A stretch of 64,000 nucleotides of DNA from assembly GCF_001591965.1 (NCBI RefSeq), contig NZ_BCVX01000002.1:1-64000 (forward strand). Reading direction: 5' to 3'. The notes under the pieces were generated by a model, which saw only the letters and a list, made by a program, of their open reading frames with translations, had not been told where the DNA came from and ran no database searches. Position 1 is the first letter of the stretch; each line of letters begins with the position of its first letter. Positions 15,823 through 23,685 of the stretch are shown in pieces. Both the position numbers and the translations under genes were made by a program. Source of the DNA: Lysinibacillus odysseyi 34hs-1 = NBRC 100172 (GTDB lineage Bacteria > Bacillota > Bacilli > Bacillales_A > Planococcaceae).

Positions 15823-16428
15823 TTAGTAACCTACCTCCTGGCGTTCATGGTTTACTTTGTTCTTCTCAAAATAGGCTTGTTCGACTTGCTCCCATGTATA
15901 ACCAAGCATCCAACCTAACTGAATGAATCCTGCCAAGATATCCTTGTAACTGTTTTCGATATTTTCGGTTTGATAACGTAGAATACCTACTCCTGTGATT
16001 AAGCTGGTAAAAGCATCAATAATGTCATTATCTGAATGTGGCTGCACATCGATTTCCTCAACAATGAAATTTAATTCGAGACCGATAGATAGGATGAAAT
16101 GCAGGCAATCGACGTATTCTTCAAGGAGTGGATTATGATTATCTTCTCGCCCACTTCCATCGCAACGAGGACATGTCATGAAATAACCTTCAATAGGTTG
16201 TCGTACTTCTCCAACACCATGACAAGCTATGCATTTATTTTTAGTCCGTGGCTTCCGGTCATTGCTCCACTTCTTAAACCCACGCCATTCATTCGCACAT
16301 TCACCAAGCTCCACCTGCAGCGCAAGCACCTTCCAGTCCAGATTGTCCTGCCCTTTTAATTCTTCATGATTGTCCAAGATATGCGCATCTAGCTCTTGCT
16401 GAGTGTCGTACAGCCGAATAAGTTCCAT
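15823..16428 (-). CDS. dimeric dUTPase with inserted zinc-finger module
   Basis: The protein (201 residues) has the all-alpha dUTPase/MazG-like fold: LDWKVLALQVELGECANEW (Glu40, Glu43 and Glu47 for metal) and LLEEYVDCLHFILSIGLELN (Glu103/Glu104 and Asp107). It would hydrolyse dUTP to dUMP, keeping uracil out of phage DNA. Between these halves, residues 66-93 carry a DnaJ-type CIACHGVG...CPRCDGSG zinc motif with Cys66, 69, 86 and 89. The gene overlaps the start region of the neighbouring 16364-16708 gene by about 65 nt. Function is clear; the insert's role is not. Confidence 0.85.
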   Translation of the reverse strand: MELIRLYDTQQELDAHILDNHEELKGQDNLDWKVLALQVELGECANEWRGFKKWSNDRKPRTKNKCIACHGVGEVRQPIEGYFMTCPRCDGSGREDNHNPLLEEYVDCLHFILSIGLELNFIVEEIDVQPHSDNDIIDAFTSLITGVGILRYQTENIENSYKDILAGFIQLGWMLGYTWEQVEQAYFEKNKVNHERQEVGY

Positions 16429-16708
16429 ATTTCTTAATCCCCTCTTCTAATTGTTCTTTTGTATATTTCTCTCGGAAATAACGTACCTTTCGTGCATTCG
16501 TTGATGTTATAAACGCCATTTCTGCTTCTGTCAGACCTAAAGCCTTCATGCGGAAAAACTGTTCTTCCGTGAAAGTGTACGTTTCCTCTTTTTCTTCTAC
16601 TTCCATGCCAAGTTGATCCCTTAATTCAGCGATACGGTTTTTGTCACCTTTCGTTTGGATAAGGTGTTCTAATTCATATAACATTTTGCGTTTCTGCCGT
16701 TTGTCCAT
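16364..16708 (-). CDS. unknown protein with HTH-like helices
   Basis: From the ATG at 16708, with AGGTG upstream, it has 114 residues. The N-terminus is basic and helical (MDKRQKRKMLYELEHLIQTKG). The middle has FFRMKALGLTEAEMAFITSTNARKVRYFREKY, resembling a helix-turn-helix with a recognition helix. The C-terminal part overlaps the dUTPase gene in another frame by 65 nt, unusually long for this compact genome, and may be dispensable. Possible DNA-binding protein; no family assigned. Confidence 0.65.
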   Translation of the reverse strand: MDKRQKRKMLYELEHLIQTKGDKNRIAELRDQLGMEVEEKEETYTFTEEQFFRMKALGLTEAEMAFITSTNARKVRYFREKYTKEQLEEGIKKYGTYSAVRHSARARCAYLGQS

Positions 16709-16709
16709 T

Positions 16710-17249
16710 TTAGAAAACACCTGCCTTTAGGTAATGTCTCGCTTGGTAAAGGAAATGATGATAGATCCAGTTACCTGTATATTTTTTGTCCAGATAGACG
16801 ATTTCGAAATTGTAACGAGCTTTGAAACTGTTCAACAACCCTAATAATGATTCGGGTTTATATTTAGAACGATATTGACCTCTTATCATTTTGCCGTAGC
16901 CGTCCTGGTCCTCCACAATCAGAGTGAAGGGAATGTCCTTTGAACGGATTAATTCATTTTCAAATGCTGTCTTTGTATCCTTTTGAAGGTTGCCTGTGAT
17001 TTCATCCATATGTGCCTTGCGTTCAATACGACTGGATAGGTAAATATCCCGTTTGATGCCCAGCTCTTCATTTGCTGGAATCATGCAGCCGTAATCACCT
17101 GTTTTTAACCCTCGAATACGATACGGGATTTCCTTCTGCTGAAAGTATGAAAGGATATGGTCGTTTACCTTTTCACGCGTATCAATGATGATCGTGAGTG
17201 TTTTTAGGATTGCGTCGAGCTCTTTGTCGGTGTATTGGTAATGGATCAC
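16710..17249 (-). CDS. ERCC4-type (XPF-like) nuclease
   Basis: This 179-residue protein has the ERCC4 nuclease core: IIIDTREK (residues 20-26), the strand-turn LKTGDYG with Asp52, and the catalytic IERKAHMDEI with Glu76, Arg77 and Lys78. A helix-strand tail (FTLIVEDQDGYG) follows. Stand-alone ERCC4 nucleases in phages are thought to process branched or flap DNA during replication and recombination. A GTG start with AAGGTG 7 nt upstream overlaps the YopX stop by 4 nt. The active-site residues are intact, so it is probably functional. Confidence 0.85.
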   Translation of the reverse strand: MIHYQYTDKELDAILKTLTIIIDTREKVNDHILSYFQQKEIPYRIRGLKTGDYGCMIPANEELGIKRDIYLSSRIERKAHMDEITGNLQKDTKTAFENELIRSKDIPFTLIVEDQDGYGKMIRGQYRSKYKPESLLGLLNSFKARYNFEIVYLDKKYTGNWIYHHFLYQARHYLKAGVF

Positions 17250-17653
17250 TCAGCAACACCTTCTAATAGTTCAGGGTTTTCGTAAATGTTGCCGATGACC
17301 TCGCAATCACATCCTCCGTCCGGCGTTGAATAAATACTGCATGAAAATGCCCCCATTGAAAACTCGACTACTTCTTTGTTTTCATCCCATTCTTGATAAC
17401 CTGTTTCATGTTTTAAATGGATAATATCCCCTTCATAAATCTTTATACCTTTCTTGTCCTTTAAGCCTGTGTACTGCATTAACTCATAGGTGAATGATTG
17501 TCGTATATCTGTTCCTTTCATCAATGGGTTTTCTCCAAAATCACACATTAAAACATGTTTGTTTTCGTCCCAGTGTCCCTCTGAAACACTTATTACTTGC
17601 CACATCTTTTTATCTTCAAAATCCCACGCTCTGAATTTAATCTCCCTCATCAT
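17246..17653 (-). CDS. YopX family protein
   Basis: The 135-residue protein begins with the family signature REIKFRAWDFEDKKMW, continues with YELMQYTGLKDKKGIKIYEGDII, and ends with CEVIGNIYENPELL. This is the YopX fold, named after an SPbeta gene and very common in phages of Firmicutes; its function is unknown. The ATG overlaps the stop of the upstream gene (TAATG) and the end overlaps the nuclease start, so it lies in a coupled cassette. Confidence 0.9.
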   Translation of the reverse strand: MMREIKFRAWDFEDKKMWQVISVSEGHWDENKHVLMCDFGENPLMKGTDIRQSFTYELMQYTGLKDKKGIKIYEGDIIHLKHETGYQEWDENKEVVEFSMGAFSCSIYSTPDGGCDCEVIGNIYENPELLEGVAE

Positions 17654-18081
17654 TAAGCCCCTTTCTTGAAATAATCCTTTGCCCGGTCATACAGCGCCTG
17701 CTTCAATTTATTTGATTCTTCATTTTCATACTGGCGAAAGTCATCATAGATATTCTTCCAACCGTTCTTATCCAATGCCTTGCACCAACGATCAAGCATG
17801 TCGAGCGATTCAAGGTCATTACTTAACCATTCATTTATTTTTTGATTGCCTTGCCATCCACAGAAGAGATGGAGCATTTTCATTATCGTTATATCGACAG
17901 CTTCAGCCTGCTCCCATGAAGCAAACCATTTTTCAATATCTGAAAAAATTGGCTCTGCAGCTTTCAATACTTCTTCAGGTATCTTCTTGGCATTTTTTAA
18001 GGCCAATCGATTATCTGTTTCATCCCTGTAAATTTCAGCACCGGATTTCCAAATTTGTGAAAGTACCATTAATATTTGCAT
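17653..18081 (-). CDS. unknown phage protein with TubC_N-like start
   Basis: The 142-residue acidic protein has an N-terminal helix-hairpin-helix (residues 6-60, SQIWKSGAEIYRDETDNRL and LAKNAKKIPEEVLKAAEPI-like order) that resembles TubC_N docking domains found in small phage proteins. The rest is helical and Trp-rich (EKWFASWEQAEA, CGWQGNQKINEWL). It overlaps the previous gene by 13 nt and the YopX start by 3 nt. No function can be given; a protein-docking role is only a suggestion. Confidence 0.6.
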   Translation of the reverse strand: MQILMVLSQIWKSGAEIYRDETDNRLALKNAKKIPEEVLKAAEPIFSDIEKWFASWEQAEAVDITIMKMLHLFCGWQGNQKINEWLSNDLESLDMLDRWCKALDKNGWKNIYDDFRQYENEESNKLKQALYDRAKDYFKKGA

Positions 18082-18308
18082 GGAAGCAGCTTCACTCCTT
18101 GCCGGTCATATTCCAAGCTATAATTTCTCATTCGCTTATGCCTTACACCAACATTCAATTTACTTAAACGATTGTTTAACATTCTTTTCGTTAACGCTTC
18201 TAACCCGTTAACTTCACAAAAACACAAATACCTTTTGTATAAATCATCAATCGTTTCGAAACTCTTAACATCGGACTCTATATTTTCTTCAATAAATTTT
18301 TCTATCAC
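18069..18308 (-). CDS. small winged-helix protein after the origin, primase C-domain-like
   Basis: Start chosen at a GTG at 18308, 6 nt after GAGGTG; a GTG three codons earlier overlaps that site. The 79-residue protein contains FETIDDLYKRYLCFCEVNGLEALTKRMLNNRLSKLNVGVRHKR, which resembles the C-terminal DNA-binding winged helix of D5/P4-type primase-helicases. It lies just beyond the intergenic iteron region downstream of the primase, so it may bind the origin. It could be an origin-recognition factor; this is inference. Confidence 0.6.
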   Translation of the reverse strand: MIEKFIEENIESDVKSFETIDDLYKRYLCFCEVNGLEALTKRMLNNRLSKLNVGVRHKRMRNYSLEYDRQGVKLLPCKY

Positions 18309-18359
18309 TCTCTTCACCTCTAGTTATTAAAAGATTCTTAAAAGGGCGATTTGCTAACT

Positions 18360-18640
18360 AAAAAGGCGCTAAAATAACCGTTTTTTTCTTTAGTAACTCG
18401 ACTTGCACCTTACTCTCTCTAAGGTTCAACCATATTCGGGTTATTTTAGTTACCGGTATTTCCGGTTATTCCGTATATATATACTTATATATATTTTTAT
18501 TTTTTTGTTTTTTAAATCTTCTGGAATCCCAATAACTAAAATAACTAAAAATATAAATATAGTATTTAAACTCTTGATACGACTGAATCCATACTAGAAA
18601 ACTTGGAGTTATTTTAACTAACTTTGGGTTACTGAGTGAC
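18360..18640. other. candidate phage replication origin with iterons
   Basis: This stretch of about 320 nt without genes lies downstream of the primase-helicase. It carries four copies of RGTTATTTTAR, two on the + strand (18439-18449, 18607-18617) and two on the - strand (18369-18379, 18536-18546). Shorter GGTTATT and GTTAC echoes extend into the primase C-terminal codons. A very AT-rich tract at 18472-18515 could be the melting region. Origins beside or within primase genes are common in phages. Confidence 0.55.
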
Positions 18641-20968
18641 CTTAAAAAAGTCATTTTGCTCGTTTTGAGTAACCTGTTTAGTAACTGGCGCACGCTCTTT
18701 TATGGTAATACCTGTTAAATATGTCTTGTTGCCCGTGCTTTTCATTTTTCCGAAGCCTTTTGTTTCCAACATCCGATAAAATGATCTGTTTCCTAAAGTT
18801 CGTTCACCTGATTTGAAGCACCAATTGTTGTATACGCTGTATAATTCCTTCGCTTCAATTTTTACTGATTCGTTTTTTGGTTCGTCAATGTAACAAACTT
18901 CATCGAGGAATGGTGCTAATATATCCATGTCTTCTTTGTACTGGCCCGTTGCATCCACTACCACTTTAGGCTCTTTCAACCCATCCTGCTGCCACTTCAG
19001 GCATCCTTCGATTGCCCAGTTTAGAATCCCTGGCATTTCGAGCGATAGCTTTTCTTCGAGCTTTTTATCTCGCTCATGTGGTTTCAGGCTTAATGTGAAT
19101 GGAATGATTTTTACACGTCTCCAAATACCATCGTCTAGACCACCAATAACCGGTTTGTGATTTGTCGTGAAGAAAACTTTGAACTCTGGAATGAACTCGA
19201 AATATTCTTGTCGTAAAAAACGGGCTAGAATGGGTTCTCCACCCGTAATTGTCTTAACAAGCGATTCCTGCAGCTTTTCGCCTTCTTCCGATTCAACAGC
19301 TGAAACAAACCTTGCATTCGATAGCCTGGCAATATCGTTATTGGCACCAGTCTCTTTCTTTTTGATGAAAGTATCTGATTTTGTTTGAGCTCCATAATCG
19401 CCCATTAATTTCTTGATTGTATTTACAAATGTCGATTTACCATTGGATCCACCACCGACCAAGAAATACATGGATTGCTCGGAAATATCACCAGTTAACG
19501 AGTAGCCCACAAGTCGCTGCATATATTCGATTAAATCTTTGTCACCTTTGAATATTTGGTCCACAAACTTTAACCACGTTGGACATTCTGCTTTTTCATC
19601 AAATTCGATATTTGTGATTTTTGTAATACCAAGTTCTCGATCATGCAGCTGTAGTTTCCCGTCCTTCAAATTAAGCGTTCCATTATCGACGTTGAACAGA
19701 AACTTATGTTGGTCAAATTCACTTCGCTCACCTGGCACCAACGGCATTAAATCCTTGATACTATTCATCCGGATGTTTCGACGTTCACACATACGCGCCC
19801 ATTTCTGTTCGGCCTCATCCTCCGATTTGTACATGCCACGTAGCACCTTATTGCAGATACGTTCAATTTCTTTCTTGTTATCGATTTTCCAACGCTTACC
19901 GTCCCAAATCATCCAGCCCATATCCGATACATATTTGATGACATGACCGTATTCATGAGCGATACGTTCGGCGTTACCTAATTCAGTTAACCTAAATTTC
20001 TTTTTAGGTTTTTCCGTTTCTTCCACCACCACATCACCACTGTGGAAGTCAAAAGAGAACTCAGCGTATTCAGCTTCATGCTTATGGTCCAACACAGTGG
20101 TAGTAGTAGAGGAAATGGCCTTGGCTATTGTTCTTTCGCCGTATGTCTCCCCTGTATCGCTAAAATGGATATGGTCCCATTTATCGCGCATAAGAGAGGT
20201 TTCGCGAAACATAGCGTCCATGCGTGTAGCGCTTCTTCCTGTCCAGAAGGCTAGATGATTACATAGAGCTAAATCTGTGGAGGACGGATCATCATTAATC
20301 AGTTGGCCGTTATACATGGCCCTGATTTCATCACCCGATTTTGAACGAAACATTCTCTCCCAAAGTGCATCGTTTGATAAATGAATTTCGTCCTTTTCAA
20401 ACTCGGCTAAATTTACACGCCCTTGGATATCAGAATCATCAAAGTATTGTTCGAAAATTTCAGCAAGCTCCTCTGTCCGTTCATAGATGTCATTTGAATT
20501 TTCTCGATTTCCGCTAAAGGTGAAGTACCGGCTATGCTGGTATATCTCCAGTCCGTATTTAGCGTTCTTTCTGCCGGTATTGCATACTGACAACGGCAAA
20601 CTACCTTTAATGATGATGTGCAGCCCATTCCCTGATGGAGAAAATTCAGTGTAGGAATCAAGCGCATCGATGATTTCCGTTGCAAAGGCGTTCGGTTTGC
20701 CATCCACAACACACTTATCAATATCAACGCCAATGTAATTGTCCTGGCGACTAAAGACGAATCCGATACCGTCATAACCACCATTCATGTAGAATTTCAC
20801 GGCAGTTGCGAATGTGGACCATGTACGGCGATCATTCGAACGAGCTTCATTGCCATCTACTTGATAAGGAATTTTTGTATCTTTACCATTGCGCTTTTCT
20901 TTCTTCCACAGAATCCATTGGGGCAGCGCCTTAAGTTCTGATGGTATGTCATTAAAGTTAATTGTCAC
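18629..20968 (-). CDS. phage primase-polymerase / SF3 helicase
   Basis: The 779-residue replication protein has three parts. The N-terminal prim-pol-like domain (about 1-200) contains GIGFVFSRQDNYIGVDIDKCV and the FSPSGNGLHIII strand. A helical domain (about 205-285) has LALCNHLAFWTGRSATRMDAMF, as in NrS-1-type polymerases. A D5-type SF3 helicase follows, with Walker A GGGSNGKS near residue 507 and a Walker B-like region around ARFVSAVESEEGE. It unwinds and primes phage DNA at the origin, which overlaps its 3' end. It uses a GTG start overlapping the previous stop. Confidence 0.9.
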   Translation of the reverse strand: MTINFNDIPSELKALPQWILWKKEKRNGKDTKIPYQVDGNEARSNDRRTWSTFATAVKFYMNGGYDGIGFVFSRQDNYIGVDIDKCVVDGKPNAFATEIIDALDSYTEFSPSGNGLHIIIKGSLPLSVCNTGRKNAKYGLEIYQHSRYFTFSGNRENSNDIYERTEELAEIFEQYFDDSDIQGRVNLAEFEKDEIHLSNDALWERMFRSKSGDEIRAMYNGQLINDDPSSTDLALCNHLAFWTGRSATRMDAMFRETSLMRDKWDHIHFSDTGETYGERTIAKAISSTTTTVLDHKHEAEYAEFSFDFHSGDVVVEETEKPKKKFRLTELGNAERIAHEYGHVIKYVSDMGWMIWDGKRWKIDNKKEIERICNKVLRGMYKSEDEAEQKWARMCERRNIRMNSIKDLMPLVPGERSEFDQHKFLFNVDNGTLNLKDGKLQLHDRELGITKITNIEFDEKAECPTWLKFVDQIFKGDKDLIEYMQRLVGYSLTGDISEQSMYFLVGGGSNGKSTFVNTIKKLMGDYGAQTKSDTFIKKKETGANNDIARLSNARFVSAVESEEGEKLQESLVKTITGGEPILARFLRQEYFEFIPEFKVFFTTNHKPVIGGLDDGIWRRVKIIPFTLSLKPHERDKKLEEKLSLEMPGILNWAIEGCLKWQQDGLKEPKVVVDATGQYKEDMDILAPFLDEVCYIDEPKNESVKIEAKELYSVYNNWCFKSGERTLGNRSFYRMLETKGFGKMKSTGNKTYLTGITIKERAPVTKQVTQNEQNDFFKVTQ

Positions 20969-21255
20969 GATGTCACCGACCTTCTTTTAATGCCTGGTAT
21001 TGCTTGGGTATATCCAGCCAGTTCCATTTGTCTTTGTGAGCGTCTAAAAACATAATCTAAATCTTGATTAGGTAAAATTTCTCCGTACTCAGTTAAATGT
21101 TTATTTGGGATCCACACGTTCTGATTTGTGCCATTAATAACAAAACGCTTTGCTGCTTTCAAATGGTAATCGTGACGGCGAATTAACTTTAAACGGATAC
21201 CACGATAAAATTGTTCTTCGGCAAAATATTCTTCAGTTTTTATTTTTCTTGGCAT
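20965..21255 (-). CDS. unknown early phage protein
   Basis: A basic 96-residue protein: MPRKIKTEEYFAEEQFYRG, LIRRHDYHLKAAKRFVINGTNQNVW and a basic end with GIKRRS. It overlaps the primase start by 4 nt and has AAGGTGAG 3 nt before the ATG. Coupling to the primase suggests a replication accessory role. No family is recognised. Confidence 0.75.
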   Translation of the reverse strand: MPRKIKTEEYFAEEQFYRGIRLKLIRRHDYHLKAAKRFVINGTNQNVWIPNKHLTEYGEILPNQDLDYVFRRSQRQMELAGYTQAIPGIKRRSVTS

Positions 21256-21265
21256 TTTCTCACCT

Positions 21266-21457
21266 TCACTCGTTGACGCCTTTATTTTTCAAAGATTGTC
21301 TTTCCTTCTCGGTTCTATCAAACTCCCGAATTTTATTAGTAATGTGATGCCACTGTGCAATTTCCGTAGCATTTAAAATCCGTGTAAGTTCGCTATGACG
21401 TATCATTGTTTTGCCATTGCTCGTTGTGAGTACACATGATTTATTACGTTTTGACAT
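21266..21457 (-). CDS. unknown small early protein
   Basis: The 63-residue basic, helical product (MSKRNKSCVLTTSNGKTMIR, then LNATEIAQWHHITNKIREFDR) has a good GAGGTG ribosome site. It lies between the DUF669 gene and the primase cassette, separated by a 67-nt gap on its upstream side. No domain is recognised. Confidence 0.7.
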   Translation of the reverse strand: MSKRNKSCVLTTSNGKTMIRHSELTRILNATEIAQWHHITNKIREFDRTEKERQSLKNKGVNE

Positions 21458-21524
21458 GCAATCACCTCGTTTTTGAGTATAAGAAAAGAGAGCCCCAGAA
21501 AAAGAGCTCTCTATTTAGTTTTAT

Positions 21525-21971
21525 TTAGAACGGTAAATCAGAATCGCCGACCGTAATTGACGGTCCGTTTTGCTGTGGCGCGCCTGCCTGTGATTCCTTA
21601 AACCCTTTCACTTCCGGATATTTGTTTCCGTTGTATTCGCGATGACCTACTGTAACTACAAGGTTTTTATTTAACAATGTATCTGCCCATTCTTTATATG
21701 AGTTAAATGACATGCCATCCGGGAATTTAGCCGCTTTCGAAACAGCTTGTAAACGCCACATCGCATTATCAGTAATTGTGAAATTGTCGTATAGAATTTT
21801 TTGGCCTTGGTGTGGTTGATTCACATCACTTCGAATCTCGTAATCTACTGAAATTCGATTGTTCCCCGATGTTGCCTGCTTCATTTCATAATTGATGACC
21901 GTTACCTCGTAATCTCCAGGAGCGATTAACTCAAATCCACCTTTTGCTTCTTCATGATTAATTTTGAACAT
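21525..21971 (-). CDS. DUF669 protein, SSB-like, with DLPF tail
   Basis: The 148-residue protein starts MFKINHEEAKGGFELIAPGDYEVTV and shows the DUF669 layout, a beta-rich domain with NRISVDYEIRSDV, LYDNFTITDNAMWRL and VTVGHREYNGNKYPEVKGF. The end, GDSDLPF, matches the acidic hydrophobic tip of single-strand DNA-binding proteins that recruits repair enzymes. DUF669 genes habitually follow RecA-like ATPases in Gram-positive phages. It overlaps that ATPase gene by 14 nt and has AGGAGG before the ATG. Role: probable ssDNA binding in replication and recombination. Confidence 0.88.
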   Translation of the reverse strand: MFKINHEEAKGGFELIAPGDYEVTVINYEMKQATSGNNRISVDYEIRSDVNQPHQGQKILYDNFTITDNAMWRLQAVSKAAKFPDGMSFNSYKEWADTLLNKNLVVTVGHREYNGNKYPEVKGFKESQAGAPQQNGPSITVGDSDLPF

Positions 21972-22899
21972 TTACTTTTCCTCCTAATAATTTGATTAGT
22001 TTATCCACCATAGGTACAGTGAAATTTTCTAGTTGATCGTTTGCTTTGAATTCGCAATCAGAAACAATTTTCGCCACTTCCTCATCTGTGGAAGACAACT
22101 CACGAATTTTGGCTACATTGCTCATACGATTTGCTTCTTCTTCCTCACGGCGCGCTCGTTCTTCTGCTTGTACATCAACACCAAGCTCTAGGTATCGATA
22201 TAGCTTTGCTCCGATATCTTCATTGATGAAAAATTCACCATCGAATAGATTCGTGATATCCTTACTCACTCGAGCTGTATGGTCCATGTTTAGCGAAAAT
22301 ACCGTATCGAATTCATATTCCATATCATCTTTTTGAACAGGCTTCATACCGACTTTCTTTGGTACATTCTTACCGTCGATTTGTTCAATGACATAATCAC
22401 TTTTCACTCGCAGCGTAGTAATCAAATGAACGTCCTGAGAAGTTAATCCTTTTACCAACTTGCTACTCTCTGGAGCTAGCTTGCCCCAGTTTTGAAACGA
22501 GTTACCTTGCATGCTGCCATGAACTTCTACAACTCCTCCTTCACCTTGCCATTGATGCGAAAGGCTATCGACAATGACTACTTCTACGCCCTGCTGTTTT
22601 AACAACTGAATTGCCATGTTATAGCGATCAGTGTTGAAAGGCGGTTCGAAGTTGATGTATTTGAACGAACCGATAGTGACATCACCAAATTTTTGACCAA
22701 CATAATTTAATAATCGTTTATGCTCTGTATCTGCAGCACCGATTTTCTTCCAACGTTCTTCTTCTGAAAGGTCCGGGTACATCTCTTTCACAATTCCATA
22801 AGCAAGTAAGAGCGAGGATAGCGATTTACCACTACCCGATGGCCCTACCATGCCAATAAGTGCCTTTTGCTTTTCGCGAATGGCTTCTTGTACTTGCAT
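21958..22899 (-). CDS. RecA/Sak4-like AAA ATPase
   Basis: This 313-residue P-loop protein has Walker A GPSGSGKS at residues 19-26 and Walker B VEVVIVDS near 100-110, followed by HQWQGEGG and LITTLRVKSDY. The C-terminal third is helical. Phage ATPases of this type, encoded between Gp157 and DUF669, act like Sak4/RecA-fold recombinases in single-strand annealing. The ATG at 22899 is preceded by AAGGAG; a GTG three codons upstream belongs to a dispersed motif. The recombinase role is inferred from the family and the neighbours. Confidence 0.85.
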   Translation of the reverse strand: MQVQEAIREKQKALIGMVGPSGSGKSLSSLLLAYGIVKEMYPDLSEEERWKKIGAADTEHKRLLNYVGQKFGDVTIGSFKYINFEPPFNTDRYNMAIQLLKQQGVEVVIVDSLSHQWQGEGGVVEVHGSMQGNSFQNWGKLAPESSKLVKGLTSQDVHLITTLRVKSDYVIEQIDGKNVPKKVGMKPVQKDDMEYEFDTVFSLNMDHTARVSKDITNLFDGEFFINEDIGAKLYRYLELGVDVQAEERARREEEEANRMSNVAKIRELSSTDEEVAKIVSDCEFKANDQLENFTVPMVDKLIKLLGGKVNVQN

Positions 22900-22920
22900 G
22901 CCTTCCACACTCCTTATCTA

Positions 22921-23274
22921 TTAAAATGGCAAGTCCGATTCTGTAGCTTCAACCTGAGGCGTTTTACCTTCTGTCTCCTTTTCGAACTGGATGCTATCCG
23001 GATCAAATTCTTCTTCCTGCTGCTCGACTTCATCCATATTCATTTGGCCATCTGGAACATCGCTTTTTTCAGGGCGCTTCTCCATTTCCTCTTTGGCTGT
23101 ACTATGCGTAAATTCCAGATCCACAAGGTAGTAAAAACCTTTTGAATTATGCTTTTCATGAATTTTTTGCATTGTTAATAACTCATTTTCTTTAGCTTCA
23201 GCAACTACTTCCTCAGCCTCTTTATGGGTATCTGTGTACCAACGAATTTTTTCATGCAATAATTTTTTTGCCAT
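22921..23274 (-). CDS. unknown acidic protein with second SSB-type DLPF tail
   Basis: The 117-residue protein has a helical N-terminus (KLLHEKIRWYTDTHKEAEEVVAE), a beta segment (GFYYLVDLEFTHSTA) and a long disordered acidic region ending ATESDLPF. That end is almost the same as GDSDLPF on the DUF669 protein encoded about 1 kb away. It could bind the same partner as SSB, or titrate it. It lies between the AP2 protein and the RecA-like ATPase with nearly adjacent starts and stops. No family is recognised. Confidence 0.8.
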   Translation of the reverse strand: MAKKLLHEKIRWYTDTHKEAEEVVAEAKENELLTMQKIHEKHNSKGFYYLVDLEFTHSTAKEEMEKRPEKSDVPDGQMNMDEVEQQEEEFDPDSIQFEKETEGKTPQVEATESDLPF

Positions 23275-23676
23275 TTACTTTGCTACCTCCATCGGGAAAT
23301 TTAAGTACGCATCCGGACCAACGATTTCAAGTGCTTTCGCGTCATATGCCTTTGCTGCTGATATTTCATCATGGTAACGGCCTACCGTATATCGCTTGCC
23401 TTTATGCGATAACATAGCCCTCCATTTACCGGCCTTCTTGTCCCAATGGACGCCACGGTACCGGCTTGATCCGTAGCCTTTCCCGGGGATAGATTGAGGA
23501 AGAATAGCACCCTCTCCAACTTCTTCTACAACAACGGTAAAGGTTGTTTTAGTCAGCGTGTCATGCGCATCAATGCCGATGACCTTCTTACCTTCACAAA
23601 ATTCATTAATACTTCTTAATGTCGCCTCTACTCCCAGCAGGCGATTACATGTAAATACTTCAGATTGTCTGCTCAT
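23275..23676 (-). CDS. AP2/ERF-domain DNA-binding protein
   Basis: Residues 72-128 form an AP2 domain: SRYRGVHWDKKAGKWRAML, then strand KRYTVGRYHDEISAAKAYD and the ending YLNFP. The first 70 residues are a different, partly beta region. Such domains usually sit in HNH homing endonucleases, but no nuclease motif is visible in this 133-residue protein. It probably binds phage DNA, as a regulator or remnant of an endonuclease. AGGAGG precedes the ATG. It lies between Gp157 and the DLPF-tail protein. Confidence 0.85.
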   Translation of the reverse strand: MSRQSEVFTCNRLLGVEATLRSINEFCEGKKVIGIDAHDTLTKTTFTVVVEEVGEGAILPQSIPGKGYGSSRYRGVHWDKKAGKWRAMLSHKGKRYTVGRYHDEISAAKAYDAKALEIVGPDAYLNFPMEVAK

Positions 23677-23685
23677 GATATCCTC

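Noticed and set aside
17679-18167. 162-residue + strand frame
   Set aside because: Opposite to two coupled phage genes, no ribosome site, no domain.
18403-18693. Open frames across the AT-rich origin region
   Set aside because: Low-complexity Tyr/Ile/Lys products that overlap iterons and the AT tract; better explained as origin DNA.
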